A stretch of DNA of 64,000 nucleotides. Origin: Gordonia spumicola (GTDB lineage: Bacteria; Actinomycetota; Actinomycetes; Mycobacteriales; Mycobacteriaceae). Positions 17,591 to 25,652 of the stretch are shown here, piece by piece. Below the pieces are notes generated by a model. That model had not been told where the DNA came from. It saw only the letters and a list, made by a program, of their open reading frames with translations, and ran no database searches. Position 1 is the stretch's first letter. Every line of letters starts with the position of its first letter. Made by a program: the position numbers and the translations under genes. The stretch covers positions 682,001 through 746,000 of the forward strand of contig NZ_BJOV01000003.1 in NCBI RefSeq assembly GCF_009932475.1, in the 5' to 3' direction.

Positions 17591-18153
17591 TCAGAGAGAC
17601 GGACGACGCCCCATCACTCGGAACTCCTCGAGTACGTCGATGTCCTGATATCTGTTGAGCCCTTTGCCCGCAGATCCGTCCTTCAAGGTCTCAGGTGTGA
17701 ACTGCTCGACTGCCGATGCCGGGAGAAAGTAGATCGCGTCTGCCCCGGACCAGTGATCGTGACACCTGATTCGGCACCGACTTCGGCAGTCTCCGTCGCA
17801 CCGTCATGCCGATAGACGAGAGCGTAATGGGTGACACCCTTGTCCAGCCGCACTTGGCGCTCGCGACGCGCACCCATGAAACCGAGTCTCATCGCCTTGA
17901 CTCCTGGGCCCACGTAGACCTCGCCTAGGAACGCGCGCTTGACGTCTACTCCGACACCGTCCCACCACACGTCCCGCGCACCCTGTCCACCCATGCTCCA
18001 CATCACGTCTTCGTTGGGGTACGCCACGGTCGCCCACGCGGCGAACAACAGTTCACTGACATCGGCTCGGAACGCTCGGACGCCTGTCCATGTGTACCTG
18101 GCCCCGAAATCTGGTGAAACGGATTCTTCATACATACCGCCACATTGACACAT
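17591..18153 (-). pseudogene. Hypothetical protein gene with an apparent frameshift
   Basis: The ATG at 18153 (or 18135) opens a frame with convincing sequence (VSPDFGARYTWTGVRAFRADV ... LVYRHDGATETAEVG). From about 17745 the sensible sequence continues in another frame (ADAIYFLPASAVEQF ... LEEFRVMGRRPSL) to a TGA at 17591. Both halves join seamlessly if one base is added to the G run read on the minus strand at 17743-17746 (CCCC on the plus strand), giving an intact product of about 188 residues. This may be a homopolymer sequencing error or a real mutation. I do not recognise the family. The gene lies between topA and the Rv3647c-like gene. Confidence 0.6.
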
Positions 18154-18172
18154 CCTCGCACCCGCGACTCAC

Positions 18173-18748
18173 TCATCCAGTCGGCCACACACCTTCCGGC
18201 GCACCGTGGGGGACACCGCCGACGGTCTCGGAGAGACGTGCGAGACGCTTGCGGCCGGACACGCGCAGGGCGGGGTTCTGTCCGCGTACCCCGACGAGGG
18301 TCGGCGCGATGCCGACGCGCATGAGCGCGGTCGCGAGGGGCGCATGAGTGTCGGGCGCGCTGTGGTCGAGCCCGAGGATGTAGTGGGCGCCGTCGAAGCG
18401 GCCCGATGCGAGCACCCACAGGCGTAGGGCGCGCGGGCTCGGCGTCCACCCGTCGGGGACCGCCTTGACCGCACCGGACGACCAGCGACGGTGCAGTGCG
18501 GTGATTCGGGGATTGGCTTCGGTGCGGGCGATCGGGGAGCCCTCCTCCGACGTCAACGTCTCCGCATCCAGGCCGGTGGCCGCGATGTCGGCGGCGATCT
18601 CGTCGGCTCGCCACTTCTCGTGCACGACGACGGACACGCGCGCCCCCACCGAAGTGTGAACCGACTGCCCTTGCGCGGCAAGGAGACCCGCGAGATCGTC
18701 GATCACCGGGTCTTCGGTGTCTGCGGAGAACAACGACATCTGGCTCAC
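18173..18748 (-). CDS. Conserved protein, Rv3647c-like by position
   Basis: This 191-residue protein is soluble, with no signal peptide or membrane segment. It starts MSQMSLFSADTEDPVIDDLAGLLAAQGQ and contains a central LRLWVLASGRFDG segment and a basic GRKRLARLSETVGG tail. Its place between topA and cspA matches Rv3647c of M. tuberculosis, a conserved actinobacterial protein of unknown role. Function cannot be inferred. Confidence 0.8.
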   Translation of the reverse strand: MSQMSLFSADTEDPVIDDLAGLLAAQGQSVHTSVGARVSVVVHEKWRADEIAADIAATGLDAETLTSEEGSPIARTEANPRITALHRRWSSGAVKAVPDGWTPSPRALRLWVLASGRFDGAHYILGLDHSAPDTHAPLATALMRVGIAPTLVGVRGQNPALRVSGRKRLARLSETVGGVPHGAPEGVWPTG

Positions 18749-18775
18749 GTCATGATCCTATCCCGCAACGCACAA

Positions 18776-18805
18776 CACCCGGCCCCGCCGAAGCGGGACC
18801 GGGTG
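18776..18805 (-). terminator. Terminator downstream of cspA
   Basis: CACCCGGCCCCGC (18776-18788) pairs with GCGGGACCGGGTG (18793-18805) with one mismatch and a 4-base loop. It lies between cspA and the next gene, so it probably ends the cspA transcript. Confidence 0.7.
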
Positions 18806-18847
18806 CTGTGTCTAAGTGTCTGGAGTCGCCCCGAGAGGCGAGTGAAA

Positions 18848-19051
18848 TCAGACTGCGCGAACGCCGGTGGCCTGCGGGCCCTTGGTGCCCTGGCCGACCT
18901 CGAACTCCACGCGCTGGTTCTCTTCGAGGGTGCGGAAGCCGTTGCCCTGAATCTCCGAGTAGTGGACGAACACGTCGTCGTTGCCCTCGTCAGGCGCGAT
19001 GAAGCCGAAGCCCTTCTCCGCGTTGAACCACTTCACAGTGCCCTGTGCCAT
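18848..19051 (-). CDS. cspA: Cold-shock protein A
   Basis: This 67-residue single cold-shock domain binds single-stranded RNA and melts secondary structure. The RNP1 motif KGFGFIAP and the RNP2 motif DVFVHYSEI are intact, and the start [17 protein letters not shown] is canonical. The upstream region of about 230 bp, shared with the divergent helicase gene, leaves room for the long structured 5' UTR usual for csp genes, but no element was resolved. Confidence 0.97.
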   Translation of the reverse strand: MAQGTVKWFNAEKGFGFIAPDEGNDDVFVHYSEIQGNGFRTLEENQRVEFEVGQGTKGPQATGVRAV

Positions 19052-19283
19052 TTACTGCATTCCTAACTTTTGTTCTCCCGCCGCGGAGTGTCCCGACGGG
19101 GGCCTGTTCCGACCGCCATACCTCAACTAGCCCCGCCAATGGCGATGGAACCGACTGCAGTACCACGTTCGCAACGACCTCGATCATCGAAACCGAGGGT
19201 GCGACCGTGACCAGCTAACCACGTTTCTCCCCGGCGCGATACTTTTAGGGCCCGACGATTTGAAAGAGCCTGGAGCAACGACC

Positions 19284-21602
19284 ATGCAGCCCGCCACCTA
19301 CGGCAGTGAACTGCTCGGTCGGACACTAGCCGGAACGTCGGACGACGAGGCGTCTCCGCTCACTCACATGGCCGTGATCCCCACGCGCACAGCCGAATTC
19401 GACGACTGGCCCGAATGGGTGCACCCGCAGGTCCGCGACGCTTTCGTCGAACGCGGCGTCCGACGCCCCTGGCGGCATCAGGTGACCGCCGCCGATCACG
19501 CCCGCGCCGGGCGGCACGTGGTCGTCTGCACCGGCACCGCGTCGGGCAAGTCACTCGCCTACCAGCTGCCGATCCTCACCACGTTCGCCGAGGATCCGAC
19601 CGCGACGGCTCTGTACCTGTCCCCGACGAAGGCGCTCGGCAGCGATCAGCTGCGGGCGACGGCGCAGCTGATCACGGGTCGCTCGGCCTTCGGTCATCTC
19701 CAGCCGTGCGCGTACGACGGCGACACCGACTCCGAACTCCGACAATGGGCACGCGCCCACTCGCGGTGGATCTTCACCAACCCCGACATGCTGCACGTCG
19801 GGATCTGCTCGACGCATCCCAAGTGGCGCCACTTCTTCGGCAAGCTGAAGTACATCGTCGTCGACGAATGCCACCACTACCGGGGCGTTTTCGGTTCGCA
19901 CACGGCGCTCGTCCTGCAGCGGACCCTGCGGATCGCACGACGCTACGGCGCGAATCCCGTCGTCATCGGCGCGTCGGCGACCGTGTCGAATCCCGCACAG
20001 GCGCTGTCCCGGCTGATCGGCGACGATGTCGTCGCCGTCACCGACGACGCGTCGCCGCACGGGGAGCGGACCGTCGCGATGTGGGAGCCGGGTTTCCTGG
20101 AGGTCTCCGGCGGAGAGAACGACGCTCCCGTACGACGCGCCGCGGGTGCCGAGGCCGCCCGCCTGTTGGCCGACTTCGTCATCGAAGGCGCACGGACGCT
20201 GTGCTTCGTGCGGTCGCGACGCGGCGTCGAAGTGACCGCGGTGAAGGCCAAACAGATCCTCGCCGAGGTGGCGCCCGAGTTGGAGAGCCGCGTCGCCGCC
20301 TACCGGGCGGGCTATCTGGCCGACGACCGCCGCACACTCGAACGAGCCCTCGCCGACGGCGAACTGCTGGGTGTCGCCACGACCAACGCCCTCGAATTGG
20401 GGGTCGACATCAGCGGATTGGACGCCGTCGTCGTCGCCGGGTATCCGGGCACCGTCGCGTCGTTCTGGCAGCAGGCCGGACGCGCCGGTCGACGGGGCGA
20501 GGGCTCGCTGGTCGTGATGATCGCGCGCGACGATCCGCTCGACACGTACCTCGTCCATCACCCGGAGGCGTTGTTGGATCGGCCCGTCGAGGCGACCGTC
20601 ACCGATCCGACGAACCCGTACGTCCTCGGTCCTCATCTGTTGTGCGCGGCCACCGAGTTCCCGATCACCGACGACGAGGCCGCCGGGTGGCAGGCACTCG
20701 ACGTGATCGAGCAGTTGGTCGCCGAAGGGCAGTTGAAGCGCCGCAAAGCGGGCTGGTATCCGTCGCCCGGCCTGGACCCGCACGGCGACATCGACATCCG
20801 CGGCGGCATCGGCGGACAGGTGTTGATCGTCGACGCGACGACGTCGCGACTGCTGGGCACCGTCGACTCGTCCCGCGCTCGGACGTCGGTGTTCCCGGGG
20901 GCCGTCTACCTGCATCAGGGCGAGAGCTTCGTCGTCGACGAACTCGACCTCGACGACGGCCTCGCGCTCGCCCATCCGGAGGAGCCGGACTGGACGACGT
21001 CGCCGCGCGAGGTGAGCGACGTCGTGATCGACTCCTATCTCGAGAGGCGGACGTTCGGGCCGCTGACCGTGGCCTTCGTCGAGGTGACGGTGACGAGCCA
21101 GGTGGTCGGGTTCCTGCGGAAGGCGCTGTCGGGCGAGATCCTCGACCAAGTCGCGCTCGATCTGCCCGAAGAGACCCTGCCGACCCGTGCCGTCATGTAC
21201 ACGCTCGACCCGGACGCGATGGTCGACGCCGGAATCGCCCCGGACAAGTTCCCCGGTGCGCTGCACGCGGCCGAACACGCCGCGATCGGCATGCTCGGGC
21301 TGGTCGCGACGTGCGACCGCTGGGACATCGGCGGCCTCTCGACCGACGTCCACCCGCAGACCGCGCTCCCGACGGTGTTCGTCTACGACGGCTTCCCCGG
21401 CGGCGCGGGCTTCGCCGAACGCGGCTTCCACGCCTTCGCCGACTGGATCGCCGCAACCGACGTCGCCGTCTCCTCGTGCACCTGCGACTTCGGGTGCCCG
21501 TCGTGCGTGCAGTCGCCCAAGTGCGGCAACGGCAACGAACCCCTCGACAAGGAACACGCCGTCACACTCCTGCGACTCCTCGGGCGGCTGTACGGGAGCT
21601 GA
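19284..21602 (+). CDS. DEAD/DEAH-box helicase with C-terminal Cys cluster (MrfA/Rv3649-like)
   Basis: This SF2 helicase has 772 residues. RecA domain 1 has a Q-motif-like RRPWRHQ, Walker A TGTASGKS (about residues 83-90), a DECH box and a SAT motif (GASATVSNP). RecA domain 2 has TNALELGVDI and QQAGRAGRRG (motif VI). The C-terminal DUF1998-type region ends in a four-cysteine cluster CTCDFGCPSCVQSPKC that likely binds a metal. Relatives include Bacillus MrfA, which repairs mitomycin adducts. The ATG at 19284 follows a GGAG. It is divergent from cspA, as in M. tuberculosis. Confidence 0.92.
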   Translation: MQPATYGSELLGRTLAGTSDDEASPLTHMAVIPTRTAEFDDWPEWVHPQVRDAFVERGVRRPWRHQVTAADHARAGRHVVVCTGTASGKSLAYQLPILTTFAEDPTATALYLSPTKALGSDQLRATAQLITGRSAFGHLQPCAYDGDTDSELRQWARAHSRWIFTNPDMLHVGICSTHPKWRHFFGKLKYIVVDECHHYRGVFGSHTALVLQRTLRIARRYGANPVVIGASATVSNPAQALSRLIGDDVVAVTDDASPHGERTVAMWEPGFLEVSGGENDAPVRRAAGAEAARLLADFVIEGARTLCFVRSRRGVEVTAVKAKQILAEVAPELESRVAAYRAGYLADDRRTLERALADGELLGVATTNALELGVDISGLDAVVVAGYPGTVASFWQQAGRAGRRGEGSLVVMIARDDPLDTYLVHHPEALLDRPVEATVTDPTNPYVLGPHLLCAATEFPITDDEAAGWQALDVIEQLVAEGQLKRRKAGWYPSPGLDPHGDIDIRGGIGGQVLIVDATTSRLLGTVDSSRARTSVFPGAVYLHQGESFVVDELDLDDGLALAHPEEPDWTTSPREVSDVVIDSYLERRTFGPLTVAFVEVTVTSQVVGFLRKALSGEILDQVALDLPEETLPTRAVMYTLDPDAMVDAGIAPDKFPGALHAAEHAAIGMLGLVATCDRWDIGGLSTDVHPQTALPTVFVYDGFPGGAGFAERGFHAFADWIAATDVAVSSCTCDFGCPSCVQSPKCGNGNEPLDKEHAVTLLRLLGRLYGS

Positions 21603-21653
21603 CAACGTCGGCACTCGCGGCCGCGCCTGGCGCGGCGAACAGTGCCGAAGTTG

Positions 21654-22052
21654 TCAGCGTCTGGTGTCGAGCGTCTTTGTCGGAGCGCCGTCGACGAGAA
21701 TCCGGTCGCTGGTCGCGATCGTCAGGCCACGACGCGCGGCCTGCGCGACAATCATCCGATCGAACGGATCCCGATGTCCCCACTCCAGGGACCCGGCGAG
21801 GATCGCGTCCGCCGGGTCGACGGGAAGGTCGACGGCCGACATCGAGTTCACCGTGTCCGCCCACGTCGCAAGGAGCGCACTCGCGTTCAGTCTGCCCAGC
21901 CGGGCCTTGGTCGCGACCTCCCACGCCGAGGCCGCCGAGACGTACAGGTCGTTCGCCGGGTCGCTGATGACGGCCAGCGCGTCGCCGTTCACGCGAGTCG
22001 GATCGCTGACGAGCCACAACAATGCGTTGGTGTCCAGCAGCAGCGCCGTCAC
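21654..22052 (-). CDS. vapC: PIN-domain RNase toxin (VapC-like)
   Basis: This 132-residue PIN domain carries acidic active-site residues: Asp7 in LLLDTNALLW, Glu in SAWEVATK, Asp in DPFDRMI and Asp in TSDRIL. Such toxins cleave specific tRNA or rRNA sites. The GTG start at 22052 overlaps the antitoxin stop (GTGA), the usual antitoxin-toxin coupling. The pair sits directly downstream of the tad pilus genes and ends near the helicase stop. Confidence 0.9.
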   Translation of the reverse strand: MTALLLDTNALLWLVSDPTRVNGDALAVISDPANDLYVSAASAWEVATKARLGRLNASALLATWADTVNSMSAVDLPVDPADAILAGSLEWGHRDPFDRMIVAQAARRGLTIATSDRILVDGAPTKTLDTRR

Positions 22053-22276
22053 GACTCGCCCTCCCAGGCAGCCAGTTCGCCCTCCGGCAGAGGCGCATCG
22101 AAATCATCGGGCACGACCATGCCGGGCAGCTGTCCGAACTGCCGAACCGTCGGCAGCACCGGAGACAACACTGCAACCGGCCTACCGTGATTCGTGATCG
22201 TCACCGGCACTCCGGTCCGCTCCACCTCCGCTAAGACTGCGTTCAGCCGCGCCTTCGCTTCCGTGCTGCTCATCAT
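22049..22276 (-). CDS. Phd/YefM-type antitoxin
   Basis: The 75-residue product begins MMSSTEAKARLNAVLAEVERTG and contains VPVTITNHGRPVAVLSP, the Phd/YefM fold signature. It should bind and neutralise the adjacent PIN toxin and repress the operon. An in-frame ATG at 22324 exists and overlaps the upstream stop. I preferred 22276 because the operator-like inverted repeat at 22301-22327 would otherwise be inside the gene. Confidence 0.85.
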   Translation of the reverse strand: MMSSTEAKARLNAVLAEVERTGVPVTITNHGRPVAVLSPVLPTVRQFGQLPGMVVPDDFDAPLPEGELAAWEGES

Positions 22277-22300
22277 GGTCACGCCATCCACCGTACGCGT

Positions 22301-22327
22301 GAAATGACTAGTGCTAATAGTCATTTC
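22301..22327 (-). promoter_or_regulatory. Operator of the phd/PIN toxin-antitoxin operon
   Basis: A perfect 10-bp inverted repeat (GAAATGACTA and TAGTCATTTC) has a 7-bp spacer and ends 25 bp before the antitoxin start. It overlaps the stop of the upstream TadG-like gene. The geometry fits antitoxin autoregulation; it might also terminate the pilus transcript. Confidence 0.6.
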
Positions 22328-22683
22328 TCCCCCTCCACCGGCCCGGCGCGGGCCGCGGCGACAGCGTCGCGCACGCCGAACCCGCCGAGGCGGACCGAAA
22401 CGGCGATGCGCAGGACCACGTCCTCCCCGTCGACGATGCACGAGGAGATCCGCGGCGAGCCCTCGGCACCGGCGAGCAGGTCCGCGGCGGCCTCGCATCC
22501 GTCGTCTCCGATCAGCTGAGCCGACGCGGCCGCGAGCGCCCCCAGGTCGGCGGCACTCTGCGCCCGATGACGCGCGACGACGGCCGCCCCGACATACAAC
22601 ACTCCGATGAGGATCGACGCGAGCGCCGCGATCACCACGGCTCCGGTGATCGTGGAGAAGCCCTCGTCATTGCGCGGACGCAT
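22321..22683 (-). CDS. TadG-like pilus protein (Rv3654c-like)
   Basis: This 120-residue protein begins MRPRNDEGFSTITGAVVIAALASILIG, with one N-terminal membrane helix preceded by a DEGFSTI segment resembling TadE/TadG pseudopilin N-termini. The RAQSAADLGALAAA segment is typical of TadG-like proteins. It should be a minor Tad pilus component at the membrane. It overlaps the TadE-like gene by 17 bp and is the last pilus gene before the toxin-antitoxin pair. Confidence 0.85.
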   Translation of the reverse strand: MRPRNDEGFSTITGAVVIAALASILIGVLYVGAAVVARHRAQSAADLGALAAASAQLIGDDGCEAAADLLAGAEGSPRISSCIVDGEDVVLRIAVSVRLGGFGVRDAVAAARAGPVEGEK

Positions 22684-23029
22684 CGTCGGCCCCGACCGGT
22701 TCCATTGCGGCGACGGCCTTCGCGCTCACCGTGAGCAGCGGGACGAGGGGGACGTCGGACGACACGGTGACCGCGACCGTCTCCCCCGACGTCACGACCG
22801 ACACCCTCGCCCCGCCGGGCGCGACGGACCGTCCGACCGACTCCGCGGACGCGTCGCCCGCCGCCGTCAGCCTGGCGATCTCGCGGGCCGCGTCGGTGCA
22901 CCGGATCTGCGTCGCCACCCCCGCGACGGCCCCGATCCCGACGAGCAGGAACACCGCGATCGCCGCCAGCGCGAACGCCGCCTCGACCGTCACCATCCCG
23001 CGCTCGTCGACGAACAGCCGGCTGAGCAC
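22667..23029 (-). CDS. TadE-like minor pilin (Rv3655c-like)
   Basis: The GTG start at 23029 gives MLSRLFVDERGMVTVEAAFALAAIAVFLL. The G-M-VTVE sequence is the class of prepilin peptidase site with Glu at +5, followed by a single membrane helix. The periplasmic part contains CTDAAREIARL, conserved in TadE proteins. Length (120) is normal. It lies 1 bp past the pilin stop, so it belonged to the same transcript as the pilin gene now split by the mobile element. Confidence 0.88.
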   Translation of the reverse strand: MLSRLFVDERGMVTVEAAFALAAIAVFLLVGIGAVAGVATQIRCTDAAREIARLTAAGDASAESVGRSVAPGGARVSVVTSGETVAVTVSSDVPLVPLLTVSAKAVAAMEPVGADDASAQ

Positions 23030-23030
23030 G

Positions 23031-23159
23031 TCAACCCACCGACGTGCTCAACGCTTTGGAGATGATGCCCGTCAACGCGCTCAACACGTTGTCGCCGGTC
23101 ACGACCGTGTAGAGCAATGCCCCGAAAGCGGCGGCCGCGATGGTGCCGATCGCGTACTC
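23031..23159 (-). pseudogene. C-terminal part of the split Flp-type pilin gene (DUF4244)
   Basis: Reading from the left element junction gives EYAIGTIAAAAFGALLYTVV...STSVG and then TGA, the C-terminal two thirds of a 69-residue Flp/DUF4244 pilin. The N-terminal part is at 48371-48502, about 25 kb away. The join restores the reading frame exactly, so the gene was interrupted by integration rather than decay. This fragment has no start codon of its own. Confidence 0.93.
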
Positions 23160-23170
23160 TAGCGGTTCTT
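23150..23170 (-). other. Left attachment junction (attL or attR) of the element
   Basis: On the minus strand the junction reads ...CCGCTA-GA-GTACGCG...; the part after GA is pilin coding sequence. Together with the right junction the only shared bases are GA (23158-23159), or alternatively a TA three bases on. A 2-bp non-palindromic core fits large serine integrases. Confidence 0.75.
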
Positions 23171-23285
23171 ATTACAACACTAGCGCAGCTCGTTGACCTG
23201 CAGTGTTGCCCAACCTAGACAAAGTACGTCGAATACCACACTCAGTAGCTGGCACCGGGATGTTCTGACTGGACTGCGGGGGCGG

Positions 23286-23507
23286 TTAAAGAATCTGCCT
23301 CAGCCAGTCCGGCATGCTCGGGTCATCTAGCACCCACGACTCCTGGAAGGTCTCGTCGTTCTGCCAAGTGCTCTCCTTGCCATCAAATGATTTGAAGCGG
23401 TTGCATTTGTACTTGACGACGACGTCACCTTCCCGCCGGTACTCGTTCCAGTAGTAGTTCTGCTTGCCATAGCCGCTCCACTCCCTGGTGCGGTAGATCA
23501 TTGTCAT
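23286..23507 (-). CDS. Hypothetical protein, first gene inside the element
   Basis: The 73-residue product ([20 protein letters not shown] ... MPDWLRQIL) is rich in Trp and Tyr, with no signal peptide. The ATG at 23507 follows TACACT by 8 bp, suggesting a leaderless transcript; the in-frame ATG upstream is less likely. It lies about 125 bp from the left junction and reads towards it. No family recognised. Confidence 0.55.
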   Translation of the reverse strand: MTMIYRTREWSGYGKQNYYWNEYRREGDVVVKYKCNRFKSFDGKESTWQNDETFQESWVLDDPSMPDWLRQIL

Positions 23508-23539
23508 AGGCGGTGAGTGTAGCCAGGCACGCGTCCCCA

Positions 23540-23644
23540 AAGGGCCTACTCGGCGACCCGTCGACCCAGCTCGCCTTCCTCGGCGACTACGTCGACCGCG
23601 ACGGTGAACACCCCGGCCGGTTCATTGCTTGCGCATGCAAGTAA
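23540..23644 (+). pseudogene. Fragment duplicating part of the downstream phosphatase gene
   Basis: In frame this encodes [22 protein letters not shown] and ends at TAA 23642. The [13 protein letters not shown] core closely matches the metallophosphatase that starts at 23674 ([16 protein letters not shown]). It has no intact start, so it is probably a remnant of a duplication or of an earlier phosphatase gene. Confidence 0.6.
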
Positions 23645-23673
23645 AACCGAGCCTTTTGTATAGAGGAGCATCT

Positions 23674-24414
23674 GTGACCATCACCTACGCCATTCCCGAC
23701 CTCCACGGGTGCCTGACCGCGCTTCGCGGTGCCCTGACCAAGGTTGACCTCTCCGATCCGTCGACCCATCTCGTGTTCCTCGGCGACTACGTCGACCGTG
23801 GACCCGACAGCGCAGGCGTCCTCTCTGCTGTGAAGGACCTCTGTGACGCCCACCCCGACCAAGTGGTCGCGCTCGCCGGCAACCATGAGCGCTGGTTCCT
23901 TGACTGGCTCGACGCCGACGATAGCGACCCCACCTGGCTGCTGGCCGACACCGGGCTCGTCACGGTCCGCTCGTTCCTGCCGACCGAGGCCGTCGCGGAG
24001 CTGGCGGGCGGGTCCATCGACACTGTCAACGCCACCCTCAAGCGCGAGATCGTCGCCCGTCATGGCGGTCTGATCACCTGGCTGCGTCAGCTGCCGCTGC
24101 ACTATGAGACGCCCACGCACATCTACGTGCACGCTGGCGTCGACGAGGAGGCCGGACCGATGTGGAAGGCCATGACGACCGACGACACGCTCACCGAGAA
24201 GTTTCCGCCGTCGCTTGGCAAGCACGCCGTCGGCAAGATCATCGTCGCCGGACACGTCGGTGTCGGCCCGCTGCATGCGAAGGAGGGCCGGATGCGCTGC
24301 TGGGAGCCCTATGTCGACGCTGGCCATGTGTACCTCGACGGGCGTGTGGAGGACACCGGCGTGCTCAACGTCATGTGCTACGACAGCGTGAGTCGGACGA
24401 TGTCCTTCCTTTGA
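23674..24414 (+). CDS. Metallophosphatase (calcineurin-like/PrpE family)
   Basis: This 246-residue phosphoesterase has the dinuclear metal motifs in order: PDLHG (residues 8-12), [13 protein letters not shown], and later histidines in IYVHAG and AGHVGVG. Relatives dephosphorylate phosphoproteins or diadenosine polyphosphates. The GTG at 23674 is chosen because AGAGGAG lies 5 bp upstream. A strong terminator follows the stop. Its role on the element is unknown; phage and plasmid-encoded members are common. Confidence 0.88.
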   Translation: MTITYAIPDLHGCLTALRGALTKVDLSDPSTHLVFLGDYVDRGPDSAGVLSAVKDLCDAHPDQVVALAGNHERWFLDWLDADDSDPTWLLADTGLVTVRSFLPTEAVAELAGGSIDTVNATLKREIVARHGGLITWLRQLPLHYETPTHIYVHAGVDEEAGPMWKAMTTDDTLTEKFPPSLGKHAVGKIIVAGHVGVGPLHAKEGRMRCWEPYVDAGHVYLDGRVEDTGVLNVMCYDSVSRTMSFL

Positions 24415-24423
24415 TACGCGGCA

Positions 24424-24458
24424 CAAGCACCCGCCGGCCGGTGGCTGGCGGGTGCTTG
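24424..24458 (+). terminator. Terminator after the phosphatase gene
   Basis: A 12-bp perfect inverted repeat (24424-24435 with 24447-24458) followed by TTCT starts 9 bp after the phosphatase stop. Confidence 0.8.
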
Positions 24459-24523
24459 TTCTCTCGATTCGCTGTGCGCCGCCATCTGCACGCGATCTAC
24501 TGGTGGGCGTGGGCGACGACGAG

Positions 24524-24703
24524 ATGATGACCGAGGCCGAGATCGACGCCGAGTTCGAGCGCACGCAGCCGATCGGCAACGCGATCAACGCGCTCGCACA
24601 GGCCGAGCTGGCAGTGGCCGCCGTCGACGAGATGCCACCCGATGTGGCAGTCCGGGTCGGCGATACTCTGCGTAATCTGTGCAACCGCAAGGGCGCGCCA
24701 TAA
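24524..24703 (+). CDS. Small hypothetical protein
   Basis: The 59-residue product MMTEAEIDAEFERTQPIGNA ... LCNRKGAP is acidic and helical. ATG codons at 24524 and 24527 are both possible; longer in-frame starts would run into the upstream terminator. Its TAA is the first part of the palindrome in front of the methyltransferase gene. Function unknown. Confidence 0.5.
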   Translation: MMTEAEIDAEFERTQPIGNAINALAQAELAVAAVDEMPPDVAVRVGDTLRNLCNRKGAP

Positions 24704-24741
24704 GATCTAAAATCGCTGATTAGATCTTTTGCTGGTAGGCT
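24702..24741 (+). promoter_or_regulatory. Methyltransferase promoter with paired AGATCT sites
   Basis: A perfect inverted repeat AAGATCTAA (24702-24710) / TTAGATCTT (24720-24728) contains two AGATCT hexamers. A TAGGCT -10 box (24736-24741) lies 6 bp before the ATG at 24748, suggesting a leaderless message with the palindrome over the -35 region. This could be the operator of the methyltransferase or a methylation-sensitive switch. Confidence 0.5.
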
Positions 24742-24747
24742 CGTTCC

Positions 24748-25611
24748 ATGCCGCCTACGATCGACACTCTGCCGCAGACCTCTGACATCGCGCCGCTCCC
24801 GACCGTCGACGGGGGTTTCAAAACCGTCCTCGCCGACCCGCCATGGCGCTTTGCTAACCGCACCGGCAAGGTCGCCCCCGAGCACCGCCGCCTCGACCGC
24901 TACGGCACCATGGACCTCGATGCGATCAAGGCTTTGCCCGTCGCCGATGTCACCGCCAAAGATGCTCACCTCTACCTCTGGGTGCCTAACGCTCTACTAC
25001 TGGAAGGCATTGATGTCTTGCAGGCGTGGGGCTTCCGGTACGTCTCGAACGTAATCTGGGCCAAGCGTCGCAAAGACGGTGGCCCCGACGGTCGCGGGGT
25101 CGGCTTTTACTTCCGCAACGTCACTGAGCCGATCCTGTTCGGCGTGAAGGGCTCCATGCGCACCCTGGCCCCTGCGCGCTCGACGGTCAACATGCTTGAA
25201 ACCCGTAAGCGCGAGCACTCCCGCAAGCCCGACGAACAGTATGGCCTGATCGAATCGTGCAGCCCGGGTCCCTACTTGGAAATGTTCGCCCGCTACCCAC
25301 GTCCTGGGTGGTCGGCGTGGGGCAACGAGGCTGACGCCGATATCGAACCGAAGGGGCAGTCCCACAAGGGCTACGCCGGTGGCGCCATCGAGTCGTTCCC
25401 GTCGCTGGCGCCTAACGAGCGCATGAGCCCGTGGCTGGCCGACAGGCTCGCACGAATCCTCGCCGAGGAGTACGAGGCTGGCGCCAGCGTCCAGCAACTC
25501 GCGGACCAGTCCGGCTATTCGATCCAGCGCGTGCGCGGGCTGCTCGACAAAAGCGGCGTCGAGCTACGCCGCCGGGGTCGGCCGAGGAAGGACGCGCCCA
25601 CCGGCGCGTAG
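24748..25611 (+). CDS. MT-A70-family DNA adenine methyltransferase with C-terminal HTH and AT-hook
   Basis: The MT-A70 fold transfers methyl from SAM to N6 of adenine. The catalytic ADPPWRF lies at residues 29-35, and a VGFYFRNVTEPILFGVKG block plus PGPYLEMFARY follow. After about residue 225 the protein adds a helix-turn-helix (SVQQLADQSGYSIQRVRGLLDKSG) and an RRRGRPRKDAP AT-hook-like tail, unusual for a plain modification enzyme and suggestive of self-regulation. It precedes the BglII-family endonuclease gene by 42 bp, so the two probably form a type II restriction-modification system. Confidence 0.9.
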   Translation: MPPTIDTLPQTSDIAPLPTVDGGFKTVLADPPWRFANRTGKVAPEHRRLDRYGTMDLDAIKALPVADVTAKDAHLYLWVPNALLLEGIDVLQAWGFRYVSNVIWAKRRKDGGPDGRGVGFYFRNVTEPILFGVKGSMRTLAPARSTVNMLETRKREHSRKPDEQYGLIESCSPGPYLEMFARYPRPGWSAWGNEADADIEPKGQSHKGYAGGAIESFPSLAPNERMSPWLADRLARILAEEYEAGASVQQLADQSGYSIQRVRGLLDKSGVELRRRGRPRKDAPTGA

Positions 25612-25644
25612 ATCTATGGGAACGCTCGATCAGTGCGGCAGAAT
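25610..25644 (+). promoter_or_regulatory. Putative endonuclease promoter with AGATCT
   Basis: A third AGATCT (25610-25615) straddles the methyltransferase stop. CAGAAT (25639-25644) could be the -10 box, 8 bp before the endonuclease ATG. The AGATCT would sit near -40, as in the methyltransferase promoter. Confidence 0.4.
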
Positions 25645-25652
25645 CGTTCTCC

